A DNA stretch of 64,000 bases from Hominenteromicrobium mulieris (GTDB taxonomy: Bacteria > Bacillota > Clostridia > Oscillospirales > Acutalibacteraceae). Position numbers and translations under genes: made by a program. The notes under the pieces were generated by a model. That model was not told the origin of the DNA. It searched no databases and was given only the letters and a program-made list of their open reading frames with translations. Position 1 is the stretch's first letter. The number at the start of each line of letters is the position of its first letter. Positions 1-7,897 of this stretch are shown in pieces. The stretch is from NCBI RefSeq assembly GCF_020687165.1, contig NZ_JAJEQC010000001.1; one strand, written 5' to 3'.

Positions 1-1
1 A

Positions 2-568
2 GAGCTCGATTGGCTGCTTTCCGTAGAGGACGAGGCTTGCCGCCTGACCGACCTCTTTGAAAAAGGCGAGCTTCCGCTGCGCGTTACGCACAACGATACA
101 AAGATCAACAACGTGCTGTTCGATGAGAAGACGCACGAGGCGCTCGTTGTCATCGATCTCGATACCGTTATGCCGGGTCTTGTCGGCCACGATTTCGGCG
201 ATGCCATCCGCTTTGCTGCAAATTTTGTGGAAGAAGATTGCGATCATCCGGAAAAGGCCGGCGTAAACCTCAATATTTTCTGGGCATTTGCCGAGGGCTT
301 CCTCAAAAAGACCGCCGCGTCTCTGACGAAAACCGAAGTGGATACGCTGGCGCTCAGCTGCTTTGCGCTTACCTGCGAGCTTGCAACGCGCTTCCTCGCG
401 GACTACATCGTCGGCGATAAGTACTTTAAGGTCAAAAAGCCGCAGCATAACCTTGTCCGTACGCGCTGCCAGATTGCCCTTGCAAAGGACATGCTGAATA
501 AAATGGACGCGATGAACGCCATCGTGCAGGACTGCGCACGCCGCTACAAAGAGACCGAAAACGCATAA
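2..568 (+). CDS. N-acetylhexosamine 1-kinase-like phosphotransferase, 5' partial
   Basis: This is the C-terminal 188 codons of an APH-fold small-molecule kinase; the N-terminus lies outside the window. The motif THNDTKINNVLFD fits the catalytic H-x-D-x-K/H-x-x-N loop, and VVIDLDTVMPGLVGHDFGDA fits the following metal-binding DxD region of the NahK / 'mucin desulfatase' branch, which phosphorylates N-acetylhexosamines at C1. It is followed after 16 bases by an intrinsic terminator, so it ends its operon. Substrate cannot be read from the sequence; other aminoglycoside-phosphotransferase-like sugar kinases (homoserine kinase, choline kinase) are less similar in the DLDT motif. Confidence 0.75.
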   Translation, partial: ELDWLLSVEDEACRLTDLFEKGELPLRVTHNDTKINNVLFDEKTHEALVVIDLDTVMPGLVGHDFGDAIRFAANFVEEDCDHPEKAGVNLNIFWAFAEGFLKKTAASLTKTEVDTLALSCFALTCELATRFLADYIVGDKYFKVKKPQHNLVRTRCQIALAKDMLNKMDAMNAIVQDCARRYKETENA

Positions 569-584
569 TTCATTTTGCATCCAG

Positions 585-616
585 ACGACCCGGCAGCTTT
601 GTCGGGTCGTTTTTAA
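585..616 (+). terminator. intrinsic terminator after the kinase
   Basis: A perfect 8-bp stem (585-592 with 603-610, ACGACCCG/CGGGTCGT) is followed by a run of T. It separates the kinase from the reductase gene at 636. Confidence 0.8.
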
Positions 617-635
617 AACCAGGGAGGAGTTTATC

Positions 636-1454
636 ATGAAAATTCTGTTGACCGGCGCAAATGGCTTTGTAGGGGCACGCATCCGTGCGGCGGCGCCCGT
701 TATTTGTGCGCCGTCTCTGCGCGGGGCGGAAAAAGAGGATATCGACCGCCTCATCGACACCGTGCAGCCGGACGCCATCCTTCACACCGCGGCAATCTCG
801 GACATCGGTGCGTGTGCCAAAGACCCGGAAGGCTCGTACCACGCAAACGTTCTGGTGCCGGAGTATTTAGCCAAAGCCGCAAACGGTGCGAAGCTCGTGT
901 TGTTCAGCTCCGATCAGGTGTACAGCGGCGCAAAGGGCGATAAGCCGTTTACGGAAGACGACGTTGCGACCGCAAATCTCTACGCCGAAGAGAAGTTGGA
1001 AATGGAAAACCGCGTTCTCGCGATCGACCCGAACGCCGTCATGCTGCGTGCGACGTGGATGTATGACATGCCCATGTTTGGCGTGCCGAACCGCAGCAAC
1101 CTCATCACGATGTTCCTGAACGCCGCCATCACTCAAAAGCCGCTTGCACTTTCCAAAGAGGAATTTCGCGGCATCACCTATGTGCGCGAGGTTGCAGAGC
1201 AGACCTTGCAGGCGGTGAATTTGCCCGGTGGCGCATATAACTTCGGCAGCGAGGCAGACGTCTCCATGTACGCGCTTGCGGAGCTGTTTATGAAAAAAAC
1301 AGGCATGAAGCTCAATTTGCAGGAAAAGTCCGGCGGCGAAAACCTCTGGATGAATTGTGCAAAGCTTAAAAACGCCGGCGGTGGATTTGAGACGACCGCC
1401 GAAGGCCTTGCGACGTGCATTGAAGACTATAATCTTTCGCTGCTCGGCCAATAA
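636..1454 (+). CDS. RmlD-like SDR sugar-nucleotide reductase
   Basis: A 272-residue extended short-chain dehydrogenase of the dTDP-4-dehydrorhamnose reductase (RmlD) type. The N-terminal GANGFVGARI is the NAD(P)-binding glycine motif; SSDQVYSG (about residues 91-98) and YAEEK (YxxxK catalytic pair, about residues 112-116) are the expected active-site features. The family reduces 4-keto sugars on nucleotide carriers, but many members have other substrates and no other rml gene is adjacent, so the exact reaction is open. The start is preceded by GGGAGGAG. The gene stands alone between two terminators. Confidence 0.75.
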   Translation: MKILLTGANGFVGARIRAAAPVICAPSLRGAEKEDIDRLIDTVQPDAILHTAAISDIGACAKDPEGSYHANVLVPEYLAKAANGAKLVLFSSDQVYSGAKGDKPFTEDDVATANLYAEEKLEMENRVLAIDPNAVMLRATWMYDMPMFGVPNRSNLITMFLNAAITQKPLALSKEEFRGITYVREVAEQTLQAVNLPGGAYNFGSEADVSMYALAELFMKKTGMKLNLQEKSGGENLWMNCAKLKNAGGGFETTAEGLATCIEDYNLSLLGQ

Positions 1455-1463
1455 CAAAACGAA

Positions 1464-1511
1464 AATCTCCTTTGAAGCCCGGTTTTACGGGTTCTTCAAA
1501 GGAGATTTTTA
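1464..1511 (+). terminator. strong intrinsic terminator
   Basis: A long stem, AATCTCCTTTGAA pairing with TTCAAAGGAGATT, with GCCCG/CGGGT inside it and ending in TTTTT. It closes the reductase gene. Confidence 0.85.
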
Positions 1512-1565
1512 AGTGATCGAAATCTAATTATGTCAATAGCTTTATGTAAACTAAATTATGTAAAA

Positions 1566-1682
1566 TTAAAGAAATTTGTCGAGCGCATGGGCGCGTTCAC
1601 AGGCCGCACGCACCAGTTCCGGCTGCATGCGCAGCACGCCGAGCTCGCCCACGACCTCCGCAGAGCTCGAAATCCTTTTGTC
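1566..1682 (-). pseudogene. remnant of an unidentified gene C-terminus
   Basis: On the minus strand an open frame of 38 codons ends at a TAA at 1566-1568 and is stopped upstream at 1683-1685. It reads like real protein (SAEVVGELGVLRMQPELVRA, then CERAHALDKFL) and its base composition is as GC-rich as the neighbouring genes, while the flanks are AT-rich and non-coding. There is no start codon with a ribosome site. I read it as the tail of a deleted gene; the family is not recognised. The surrounding 1512-1866 holds no other gene. Confidence 0.4.
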
Positions 1683-1810
1683 TCACAACAGATCAGAAAG
1701 ATAGGCTAAATGGTCCGGTGGGCTGTTTAGCCGTAAGAAACCCTATCAAGAGGTTCCTTAAAAAGACATGAAGAATGCAAAAAGCCACAAGCTCAAAAGT
1801 GTCATTTAAA

Positions 1811-1860
1811 CCTCCTTCGGCATAACTTGTACAAGGGGCAAGTCCCCGAAAACAAGGAGG
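1811..1860 (+). promoter_or_regulatory. leader fold that may mask the DUF11 ribosome site
   Basis: CCTCCTT at 1811-1817 is exactly complementary to AAGGAGG at 1854-1860, which is the ribosome-binding site of the next gene. Between them lie the palindrome CTTGTACAAG and a GGGG/CCCC hairpin that would bring the arms together. The pairing is seen directly; control of translation is inferred. Confidence 0.45.
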
Positions 1861-1866
1861 GGTTTT

Positions 1867-2712
1867 ATGGCATCTTTTACAAATTTCGCGACGCTTTCGT
1901 ATAACGGAGGCACAACGAATTCCAACACCGTCACGGGCGAGCTTTTGGAGGCCTTGACCGTTACCAAAACCGCCGTGGTGAAAAATTACGCCGCAAACGA
2001 TAAGATTACGTATATCATTTCTATCGTAAACAGCGGTGCGCAGCCGGTGACAAATCTCACGGTCACCGATAACCTCGGCGCGTATGAATTTAATAGCGGG
2101 ACCGTCTATCCGCTCGCGTATGTGCCGAATTCTGTTCGGTATTATGTAAACGGCGTCTTGCAGACCGCGCCCACCGCAACGCCGGAGCCGCCGCTCGTCA
2201 TTACGGTTCCGAACGTCCCCGCAAACGGCAGCATCATGCTCGTTTACGAGGCAGAGGTCACAGCGTATGCACCGCTTGGCACGGACGGCAGCATCACGAA
2301 TACCGCAAATGTCACGGACGGCAATCTGGAAGTCAGTGCGTCGGAAACGGTCTCCACGGAGGATCGCGCGGTGCTCACCATCAGCAAAGCGCTGTGTCCT
2401 GCGGTCGTCACGGGGAACGGGCAGATTACGTATACGTTCGTCATCGAAAACACGGGCAACACCGAAGCTTCCGAAGCCGAGCGCATCGTGCTGACCGATA
2501 CGTTTGACCCGATCCTCAAAAACATTGCGGTCACGTTTAACGGCACCGCTTGGACAGCAGGTACGCAGTACACGTATGGCGAAACGACCGGCGTGTTCGC
2601 AACGCTTCCGGGGCAGATCACCGTTCCCGCTGCGCAGTATACGCAAAACGAAAACGGCACATGGGCCACAACACCCGGCACCGCGGAGGTTGTTATCACC
2701 GGCACCGTGTAA
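1867..2712 (+). CDS. DUF11 repeat protein without signal peptide
   Basis: A 281-residue protein with two DUF11-type beta-sandwich repeats, about residues 29-155 (TVTKTAVVKNYAANDKITY...) and 168-281 (LTISKALCPAVVTGNGQITY...). Such repeats are usual in secreted or cell-surface proteins, yet this protein has no signal peptide, no transmembrane segment, no LPXTG motif and almost no cysteine. Similar small leaderless DUF11 proteins are, to my knowledge, common in Clostridia and have no established role; a spore-surface or other self-assembling coat function is only a guess. A strong AAGGAGGGG site lies 4 bases before the ATG. The gene is alone in its transcription unit. Confidence 0.75.
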   Translation: MASFTNFATLSYNGGTTNSNTVTGELLEALTVTKTAVVKNYAANDKITYIISIVNSGAQPVTNLTVTDNLGAYEFNSGTVYPLAYVPNSVRYYVNGVLQTAPTATPEPPLVITVPNVPANGSIMLVYEAEVTAYAPLGTDGSITNTANVTDGNLEVSASETVSTEDRAVLTISKALCPAVVTGNGQITYTFVIENTGNTEASEAERIVLTDTFDPILKNIAVTFNGTAWTAGTQYTYGETTGVFATLPGQITVPAAQYTQNENGTWATTPGTAEVVITGTV

Positions 2713-2740
2713 AGCAAAATTCAGCAGGACGCATAGCGTA

Positions 2741-2770
2741 GATATCCTCCGGCTTTTCGCCGGGGGATAT
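2741..2770 (+). terminator. weak terminator-like hairpin
   Basis: GATATCCTCCGGC pairs with GCCGGGGGATAT; the T-run follows only after about 20 bases, so it may be a transcript-end stabiliser and not a true terminator. Confidence 0.4.
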
Positions 2771-2835
2771 TCATGCTTTGTGTCGTTTTTTAACAAGCGA
2801 TTTTACATGGATTTTACAAAGAACATACAGTTGAT

Positions 2836-2864
2836 TTGACATAGACACGATATACTCCTATACG
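2836..2864 (+). promoter_or_regulatory. sigma-A promoter of the Na/phosphate symporter
   Basis: TTGACA at 2836-2841, a 17-base spacer, then TATACG at 2859-2864, about 30 bases before the start codon. Confidence 0.6.
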
Positions 2865-2896
2865 TGTAAAAGAATGTTAAAAGGGGAAAATCGGGT

Positions 2897-4648
2897 ATGG
2901 ATATTTTCAATGTACTGACGATGATCGGCGGGCTGTGTCTTTTCCTGTTCGGCATGAACCTGATGGGGCAGGCCTTGGAGCGCCGCGCGGGCGGAAAGCT
3001 GCAAAGCTTGCTCGATAAAATGACCGGCAGTGTACCGGCGGGCTTTTTGACGGGCCTCGGCATCACAGCCATCATTCAAAGCTCGTCGGCGACGACAGTC
3101 ATGGTAGTGGGCTTCGTAAACTCCGGGCTCATGACACTGCGGCAAGCCATCAACGTTATCATGGGCGCGAATGTGGGCACCACCGTCACGGCGTGGCTGT
3201 TGAGCCTTGCGGGCATCAGCGGCAGCAATATTTGGGTGAGTCTTTTAAAGCCGTCATCCTTCACGCCTGTTTTGGCGCTCATCGGCATCATTTTCTATAT
3301 GTTCTGCAAGTCCGGTAAAAAGAAAGATACCGGCATGATCCTGCTCGGCTTTGCGACCTTGATGTTTGGCATGGAAACCATGAGTGGCGCGGTTTCGGGT
3401 CTTAAAGATGTCCCGGCGTTCGCTTCGCTGTTTCTGATGTTCAAAAATCCGATTCTTGGCGTGCTTGCGGGCGCGCTTTTGACAGGTATCATCCAGTCCA
3501 GCTCAGCTTCCGTGGGCATTTTGCAGGCATTGGCCGTAACGGGGCAGGTCAGCTACGCGGCGGCTATCCCGATTATCATGGGCCAGAATATCGGTACCTG
3601 CGTTACGGCGCTGATCTCCTCCGTGGGCACACAGAAGAACGCAAAGCGCGCGGCAGTTGTCCATTTGATGTTCAACGTTATCGGCGTGGTCGTGTTACTG
3701 ACGGCCTTCTGGATTGTAAAGATCGTGTTTGCACCGGCTATTCTGGATGAAAACGCCACCATGTCCGGCATCGCGATTGCGCACTCGCTCTTTAATATCC
3801 TGTGCACGGCGATGCTGCTGCCGGCAGGCGGCCTGCTTGAAAAGCTCGCAATCCGCATCGTGCCGGATAAGGGCGGCAAAGAGCAGCCTGTTGAGCTTGA
3901 AGAGCGTCTGCTCATCACACCGTCCGTCGCGCTCGGCCGCTGCCGTGCCGTTGCGGGCGAAATGGCACGCTGCGCAGGCGAAGCGCTGCATATGGCGTTG
4001 ACGACCTTTGAAAATTATTCGCCGGAGCTTACGGAATCCATCCGTGAAAACGAGAGCCGCTGCGACCGCTACGAAGACGAGCTTGGCACGTACCTGGTGC
4101 GCCTGAGCGCCCAGCAGCTGAGCGATGCCGAAAGCGAAGAAGCCACCGAATTATTAAAAATTATCGGCGATTTTGAGCGTATCTCCGACCACGCCGTGAA
4201 CCTGCTTGCGGCATCGGAAGAACTGCGCAGCAAGGGACTTGGCTTCAGCGCCACCGCAGAAAAAGAGCTGAAGGTGCTCATCGGCGCGGTGAGTGAGATA
4301 TTGAATACGGCAGAGCGCGCGTTCAGCGAAAAAGATCTTGCGGCCGCCGCACAGGTAGAGCCGCTGAAACAGGTCATCGTTGCACTGAAGGAGCAGATGC
4401 GCACGCGCCATATTCTGCGCATGCAGCAGGGTCATTGCAGTATTGAAGCGGGCTTTGTGTGGTCCGACCTGCTGACGGATCTCGAGCGAACGGCTGACCA
4501 CTGCTCCAACATCGCCGGCTGTGTTCTGGATGCGGCAAACCACGGTCTTAATCTGCACGAAACGCTGCGCGCCATGCGTGCCGACGACCCCGACTTCCGC
4601 CGCGCCTACGGCACCTACGCGGAAAAATACCGCTTGCAGGCAGTATAA
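2897..4648 (+). CDS. Na/phosphate cotransporter with PhoU-like domain
   Basis: A 583-residue membrane protein of the NptA/PNaS family. The inverted repeat signature motifs are present as AIIQSSSATT (about residues 59-68) and GIIQSSSASVG (about 197-207), each set in a block of membrane helices. The C-terminal 230 residues are a soluble helical PhoU-type domain (DFERISDHAVN, DLERTADHCSNIA), usual in bacterial members. The protein imports phosphate with sodium, or in some homologues exports it. The gene has its own promoter and terminator, so it is monocistronic. GGGGAAAATCGGGT upstream supplies a modest ribosome site. Confidence 0.9.
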   Translation: MDIFNVLTMIGGLCLFLFGMNLMGQALERRAGGKLQSLLDKMTGSVPAGFLTGLGITAIIQSSSATTVMVVGFVNSGLMTLRQAINVIMGANVGTTVTAWLLSLAGISGSNIWVSLLKPSSFTPVLALIGIIFYMFCKSGKKKDTGMILLGFATLMFGMETMSGAVSGLKDVPAFASLFLMFKNPILGVLAGALLTGIIQSSSASVGILQALAVTGQVSYAAAIPIIMGQNIGTCVTALISSVGTQKNAKRAAVVHLMFNVIGVVVLLTAFWIVKIVFAPAILDENATMSGIAIAHSLFNILCTAMLLPAGGLLEKLAIRIVPDKGGKEQPVELEERLLITPSVALGRCRAVAGEMARCAGEALHMALTTFENYSPELTESIRENESRCDRYEDELGTYLVRLSAQQLSDAESEEATELLKIIGDFERISDHAVNLLAASEELRSKGLGFSATAEKELKVLIGAVSEILNTAERAFSEKDLAAAAQVEPLKQVIVALKEQMRTRHILRMQQGHCSIEAGFVWSDLLTDLERTADHCSNIAGCVLDAANHGLNLHETLRAMRADDPDFRRAYGTYAEKYRLQAV

Positions 4649-4669
4649 CTACATAATCAATCAAGTAAA

Positions 4670-4750
4670 AAAGAGACAGTCTGCTTTGATATGTACCCCA
4701 ATACTGGACACCCGGTATGGGGGCATATCACTTTAGGCTGTCTCTTTTTG
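4670..4750 (+). terminator. compound terminator
   Basis: AAAGAGACAG (4670-4679) pairs with CTGTCTCTTT (4738-4747) and runs into TTTTT. A second helix, TGATATG...CATATCA with CCCC/GGGG, fills the loop. Confidence 0.75.
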
Positions 4751-4806
4751 TATTTGACGAAGTTGCTGAGAATGCTGATTTAGAGGTTGTAGCGGAATAG
4801 AGCATT

Positions 4807-5730
4807 TTAAGACTGGGACCGGCGTACGGAATCGTATTTGGATTCACTCAATGCTTTGAGGTAGGCATCGTAAGCCGCTTCCAACGAAGGAAACTTTTCT
4901 CCGTTTTTCAGGGTTTGCTTATACTGGCTCGGCGTAAGCGATTCCGAGATGGTGACATACTTCTTGCCGTTTCGCTTACCGGTCGTGGTTTCGGAAACAT
5001 AATATTTTCCGTCACCGGTTTGAATAATTACGGGGATTTCCTTTTCGGCCCCGACCTTATCCGTGTTCAGAGATGTCCAGAAAAGATACCGATTTGCTTC
5101 TTGTCCCTCTTTTCCGCTGCCAAGATAGGCCCATGTGCAATCAGGCTGCTGCAAAAGACTGTTATTCAGCTTTTTAATCTCTGCGGTAATGGATGGAACA
5201 TATTGCGAATCCGGACATCTGGAGTCAAACTCAAAGTTTGTATTGGTTTTTATGCTGCCGTTTTTCCAAAATTCTGTATCGTATAGAAGTGGGAAGAAAT
5301 CCGTTACGTTTGTGTTAAACGGGTATTTAGGTGTAGATGGATCGGCTTTTCCGCTCCAATTGAGAATGATTCCGTAATCTTCCTTATACGATACGACACA
5401 GGTTCCGTTTGGCGCAGCAACGCCTTTCCAGTTAACCGTGTCTCCTTGGTTTTTGTAATGGACGATACCGCCGATATTCACAGGGTCCAATGATTTCCAG
5501 TCGGCCTGCTTCTGTTTTAGGTTGACGGTTACGGTAGCCTCGGAATCTCCGAGCAACGCCTCTGTGGACACCTGTGCATAAGCGGAGCGGACATTTGCAA
5601 GATCTGTCGCTTCTCTGGTTTTTTCAAGCTGTGACGCAAATACCGGAATTGCAACTGCAATCAATACGGCGATGATTGCAATGACAATTAGCATTTCCAT
5701 CAATGTGAATCCGTTTTTGTTTTGCTTCAT
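4807..5730 (-). CDS. orphan type IV prepilin-like protein
   Basis: A 307-residue protein whose first residues, MKQNKNGFTLMEMLIVIAII, form a textbook class III prepilin leader: a short basic leader, cleavage before F8 in the G/FTLMEM motif, E12 (the +5 glutamate) and a 20-residue hydrophobic helix. The rest is a large globular C-terminal region with no motif I know. No pilus ATPase, platform protein, peptidase or second pilin is in the window, so it must use machinery encoded elsewhere. The ATG at 5730 is chosen because the prepilin peptide begins there; the frame stays open for 30 codons upstream. The gene is visibly more AT-rich than its neighbours, which hints at transfer. Confidence 0.8.
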   Translation of the reverse strand: MKQNKNGFTLMEMLIVIAIIAVLIAVAIPVFASQLEKTREATDLANVRSAYAQVSTEALLGDSEATVTVNLKQKQADWKSLDPVNIGGIVHYKNQGDTVNWKGVAAPNGTCVVSYKEDYGIILNWSGKADPSTPKYPFNTNVTDFFPLLYDTEFWKNGSIKTNTNFEFDSRCPDSQYVPSITAEIKKLNNSLLQQPDCTWAYLGSGKEGQEANRYLFWTSLNTDKVGAEKEIPVIIQTGDGKYYVSETTTGKRNGKKYVTISESLTPSQYKQTLKNGEKFPSLEAAYDAYLKALSESKYDSVRRSQS

Positions 5731-5892
5731 TATGATCCCTGCTTTATCTTCGATAGAACAAATATATGGTAAAAATAAACATCTAAATTCATCATCGGAG
5801 GTCTCCGCAATATTTTCCACCGGAAAGAATTTCTGCGAAAAAAGATGATTAAATCGTATGGTAAAGACCCATGGAATCCAAAATCTTTATAA

Positions 5893-5946
5893 AAAGGAAC
5901 TGGACACCAATCAAGATACGCGTCGTATCGAAATTGGTGTCCAGTT
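5893..5946 (-). terminator. terminator of tRNA-Pro
   Basis: A perfect 14-bp stem (5898-5911 with 5933-5946) caps an inner GATACG/CGTATC hairpin; read on the minus strand it ends in CCTTTTTA, directly after the CCA end of the tRNA. Confidence 0.8.
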
Positions 5947-5947
5947 A

Positions 5948-6025
5948 TGGTCCGAGTGACAGGAGTTGAACCTGCGGCCTCTTGAACCCCATTCAAGCGC
6001 GCTACCAAAACTGCGCTACACCCGG
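5948..6025 (-). tRNA. tRNA-Pro, anticodon GGG
   Basis: On the minus strand the sequence folds into a full cloverleaf: acceptor CCGGGTG/CACTCGG, D-arm GCGC...GCGC, anticodon stem CTTGA/TCAAG with loop ATGGGGT (anticodon GGG, reading CCC/CCU), T-arm GCAGG/CCTGT with loop TTCAACT, discriminator A and an encoded CCA. The length is 78 with CCA. Confidence 0.93.
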
Positions 6026-6036
6026 ATAACGAATTT

Positions 6037-6065
6037 ATTATACACGATGCCCGGGAAAAAAGCAA
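6037..6065 (-). promoter_or_regulatory. promoter of tRNA-Pro
   Basis: Minus-strand TTGCTT (6060-6065), 17-base spacer, TATAAT (6037-6042), 11 bases before the mature tRNA 5' end. Confidence 0.75.
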
Positions 6066-6115
6066 GCAGTTTTTTCACAATTTTATGCGGAAGCGGAAAA
6101 TAGAGGAAAGCGGCT

Positions 6116-6760
6116 TTAAATCAGACTCAGAAAATAGCGAAACAGCTTTTCGCCGTTCACTGCATCGGGGCGGCGGTGCGCAAAGCCGATGCGCTCCGGG
6201 TGAAACTGCACGCCGATCACTTTGCCGTTTTCATGGATAAAGCCCTCGTTGATGCCGTCGTCGCTGACGCACAGAGGGATAAGTCCCGCGCCGAGCTTAC
6301 CTGCGGCCTGATGGTGTGCACTGTTCACGGGGAATTCTTCGCCGTAAAATTCGCGCATCAGATCATGCTGCGCGCGTACCGTGTGAATGGCGTCGCCGGT
6401 CTCTTTTGCCGCCATGTGGTGCTGCGGGTCCGGCACATTCTGAATGAGGTCGCCGCCGAATGCCACGTTCAGCACCTGGTGCCCTCTGCAAATGCCGAAT
6501 ACCGGCTTGCCCGCTGCAAAAAAGCATTTTGCAAGCGCAATCTCGTCTGCATCACGGCTGTCATCGATGCCTTCGCTCGCCGTGTTTTCCTGCCCATAGA
6601 GCACAGGATTTACATCGGCGCCGCCGGGGATCAGCAGGCCGTCGCAAGTGTCTGCGTCGGAAAGTGTCATCGAGATTACCGGCTCCGCGCCGCAAGCCGT
6701 CAGCGCCGCCACATAATTTGCAAAATCGCCGGGGTTGCCGCGCATAAAGATCCTTTTCAT
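6116..6760 (-). CDS. gamma-glutamyl-gamma-aminobutyrate hydrolase family (peptidase C26)
   Basis: A 214-residue class I glutamine-amidotransferase-fold hydrolase. LLIPGGADVNPVLYG is the oxyanion-side loop, FGICRGHQVLNVAFGG carries the nucleophile Cys in the elbow, and VQFHPER gives the catalytic His and Glu. This combination is typical of PuuD-like enzymes that hydrolyse gamma-glutamyl compounds in polyamine breakdown, but no other puu gene is nearby and the true substrate is unknown. The ATG at 6760 is preferred over the GTG three codons upstream because AAGGAG lies 9 bases before it. It is transcribed divergently from the VanY-like gene. Confidence 0.85.
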   Translation of the reverse strand: MKRIFMRGNPGDFANYVAALTACGAEPVISMTLSDADTCDGLLIPGGADVNPVLYGQENTASEGIDDSRDADEIALAKCFFAAGKPVFGICRGHQVLNVAFGGDLIQNVPDPQHHMAAKETGDAIHTVRAQHDLMREFYGEEFPVNSAHHQAAGKLGAGLIPLCVSDDGINEGFIHENGKVIGVQFHPERIGFAHRRPDAVNGEKLFRYFLSLI

Positions 6761-6819
6761 CAAGGTCACTCCTTCAAAATGAAAAAAAGATGAAAAAACA
6801 ATTTAGAAACTATGGATTA

Positions 6820-6841
6820 GTATACCAGTTATGTGGTATAC
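6820..6841. promoter_or_regulatory. palindromic candidate operator before the VanY gene
   Basis: GTATACCA (6820-6827) and TGGTATAC (6834-6841) form a perfect 8-bp inverted repeat with a 6-base spacer. The right arm overlaps a TATACT -10-like element at 6837-6842, a usual position for a repressor site; the -35 region is poor. No regulator can be assigned. Confidence 0.4.
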
Positions 6842-6872
6842 TTGCAATAGAAGATACGAAAGAAAAGGGAGC

Positions 6873-7742
6873 ATGAACGTGGCAAAGCACATGGCGGGGC
6901 CGCAAGGTGGACATTACAGATTAAAACAGCCGCAAAAACGGGAGAAGCATAACAGGATTCCCGCACGTGTACTGAAATCGCGTGCACGGCTTTTGCTTAG
7001 TGGGGCAGGGTGCATTGCGGCTGTGCTTATCATCACAGCGTTGCTTGCCATGCCGCATCAAAATGCAGAGCCCATAGAAGCTGCTGCCTCGCCGGAAGCG
7101 GTACCGAGCACCGCTGCGGAGAGCATTTCAGCCAAAGCAAGTGTGCTTTCTAAAACGACCTCCACTCCCGAATCTGCCTTTCAGCAGCTCGGCGATTGGC
7201 GCCTCGTGCTCGTGAACAGCGAAGTGCCGCTGCCGGACGATTTCCAAATGACCCCGACGCTGTTCGATACCATCACCGTCAACTCCAAAATGTACCCGGG
7301 GCTCACGGCGCTTATCAATGCAGCGTATAACGACGAGATCAATTTGTGGGTTGCCTCGGGATATCGCAGCGTGGAGGAGCAGGAAAGCGTGCTGGATCGC
7401 GCCGTGCAGCGCCGCATGGCAGACGGCATGACCTATGAAAACGCGTATGAAGACGCGCGGATCACCATTCAGGCGCCGGGGTACAGCGAGCATCACACCG
7501 GCCTTGCGGTTGATTTCAACGACGTTGAAGACGATTTCCGCGAGACGAAAGCCTACACATGGCTGCAGGAGCACGCCGCAGAATACGGCTTTGTCGAGCG
7601 CTACCCCAAAGGTAAGGAGAGCATCACCGGCATCGATTACGAGCCGTGGCATTACCGCTACGTCGGCAAGGAGCACGCGCAGCGCATGAACGAGCTTAAC
7701 ATGTGTCTTGAAGAGTACGTGGCGTTCCTCAAGGGCGATTAA
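6873..7742 (+). CDS. VanY-type D-Ala-D-Ala carboxypeptidase (M15B)
   Basis: A 289-residue membrane-anchored protein: basic N-terminus, one transmembrane helix (about residues 42-60), an Ala/Ser/Pro linker to about 100, and a C-terminal M15B domain. Active-site motifs are complete: SGYRS (162-166), SEHHTGLAVD with zinc ligands H207 and D214, and EPWHYRYVG with catalytic E257 and zinc ligand H260. Such enzymes trim the terminal D-Ala of peptidoglycan stems; there is no van cluster here, so a housekeeping role fits better than vancomycin resistance. A GTG at 6879 is an alternative start better spaced from AAAGGGAG. Compare the degenerate relative at 21976. Confidence 0.85.
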   Translation: MNVAKHMAGPQGGHYRLKQPQKREKHNRIPARVLKSRARLLLSGAGCIAAVLIITALLAMPHQNAEPIEAAASPEAVPSTAAESISAKASVLSKTTSTPESAFQQLGDWRLVLVNSEVPLPDDFQMTPTLFDTITVNSKMYPGLTALINAAYNDEINLWVASGYRSVEEQESVLDRAVQRRMADGMTYENAYEDARITIQAPGYSEHHTGLAVDFNDVEDDFRETKAYTWLQEHAAEYGFVERYPKGKESITGIDYEPWHYRYVGKEHAQRMNELNMCLEEYVAFLKGD

Positions 7743-7750
7743 GAACAGAA

Positions 7751-7785
7751 AACGGGAAAAAGATGGCGCTTTTTCCCGTTTTTTT
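7751..7785 (+). terminator. intrinsic terminator
   Basis: AACGGGAAAAAG (7751-7762) pairs with CTTTTTCCCGTT (7769-7780), then a T-run. Confidence 0.85.
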
Positions 7786-7786
7786 A

Positions 7787-7815
7787 TTGCAAAATTCTGC
7801 GCACAGATATATAAT
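7787..7815 (+). promoter_or_regulatory. promoter of gltX-glnS
   Basis: TTGCAA (7787-7792), exact 17-base spacer, TATAAT (7810-7815). Confidence 0.7.
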
Positions 7816-7897
7816 AGAACATTATATGATGGTGTAGTATTCTTTCATGCCGGCGGCATGGAGAGCAACGCACCGAAAAACCAAGGAGGTTGTTTTA

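Noticed and set aside
5731..5900. Possible cyclic di-GMP riboswitch before the pilin gene
   Set aside because: None of the conserved GEMM-I blocks was found.
4700..5946. ACTGGACACC occurs at both ends of the pilin gene, suggesting transposon ends
   Set aside because: The match is 10 bases, in the same orientation within two ordinary terminators; there is no transposase or target duplication.
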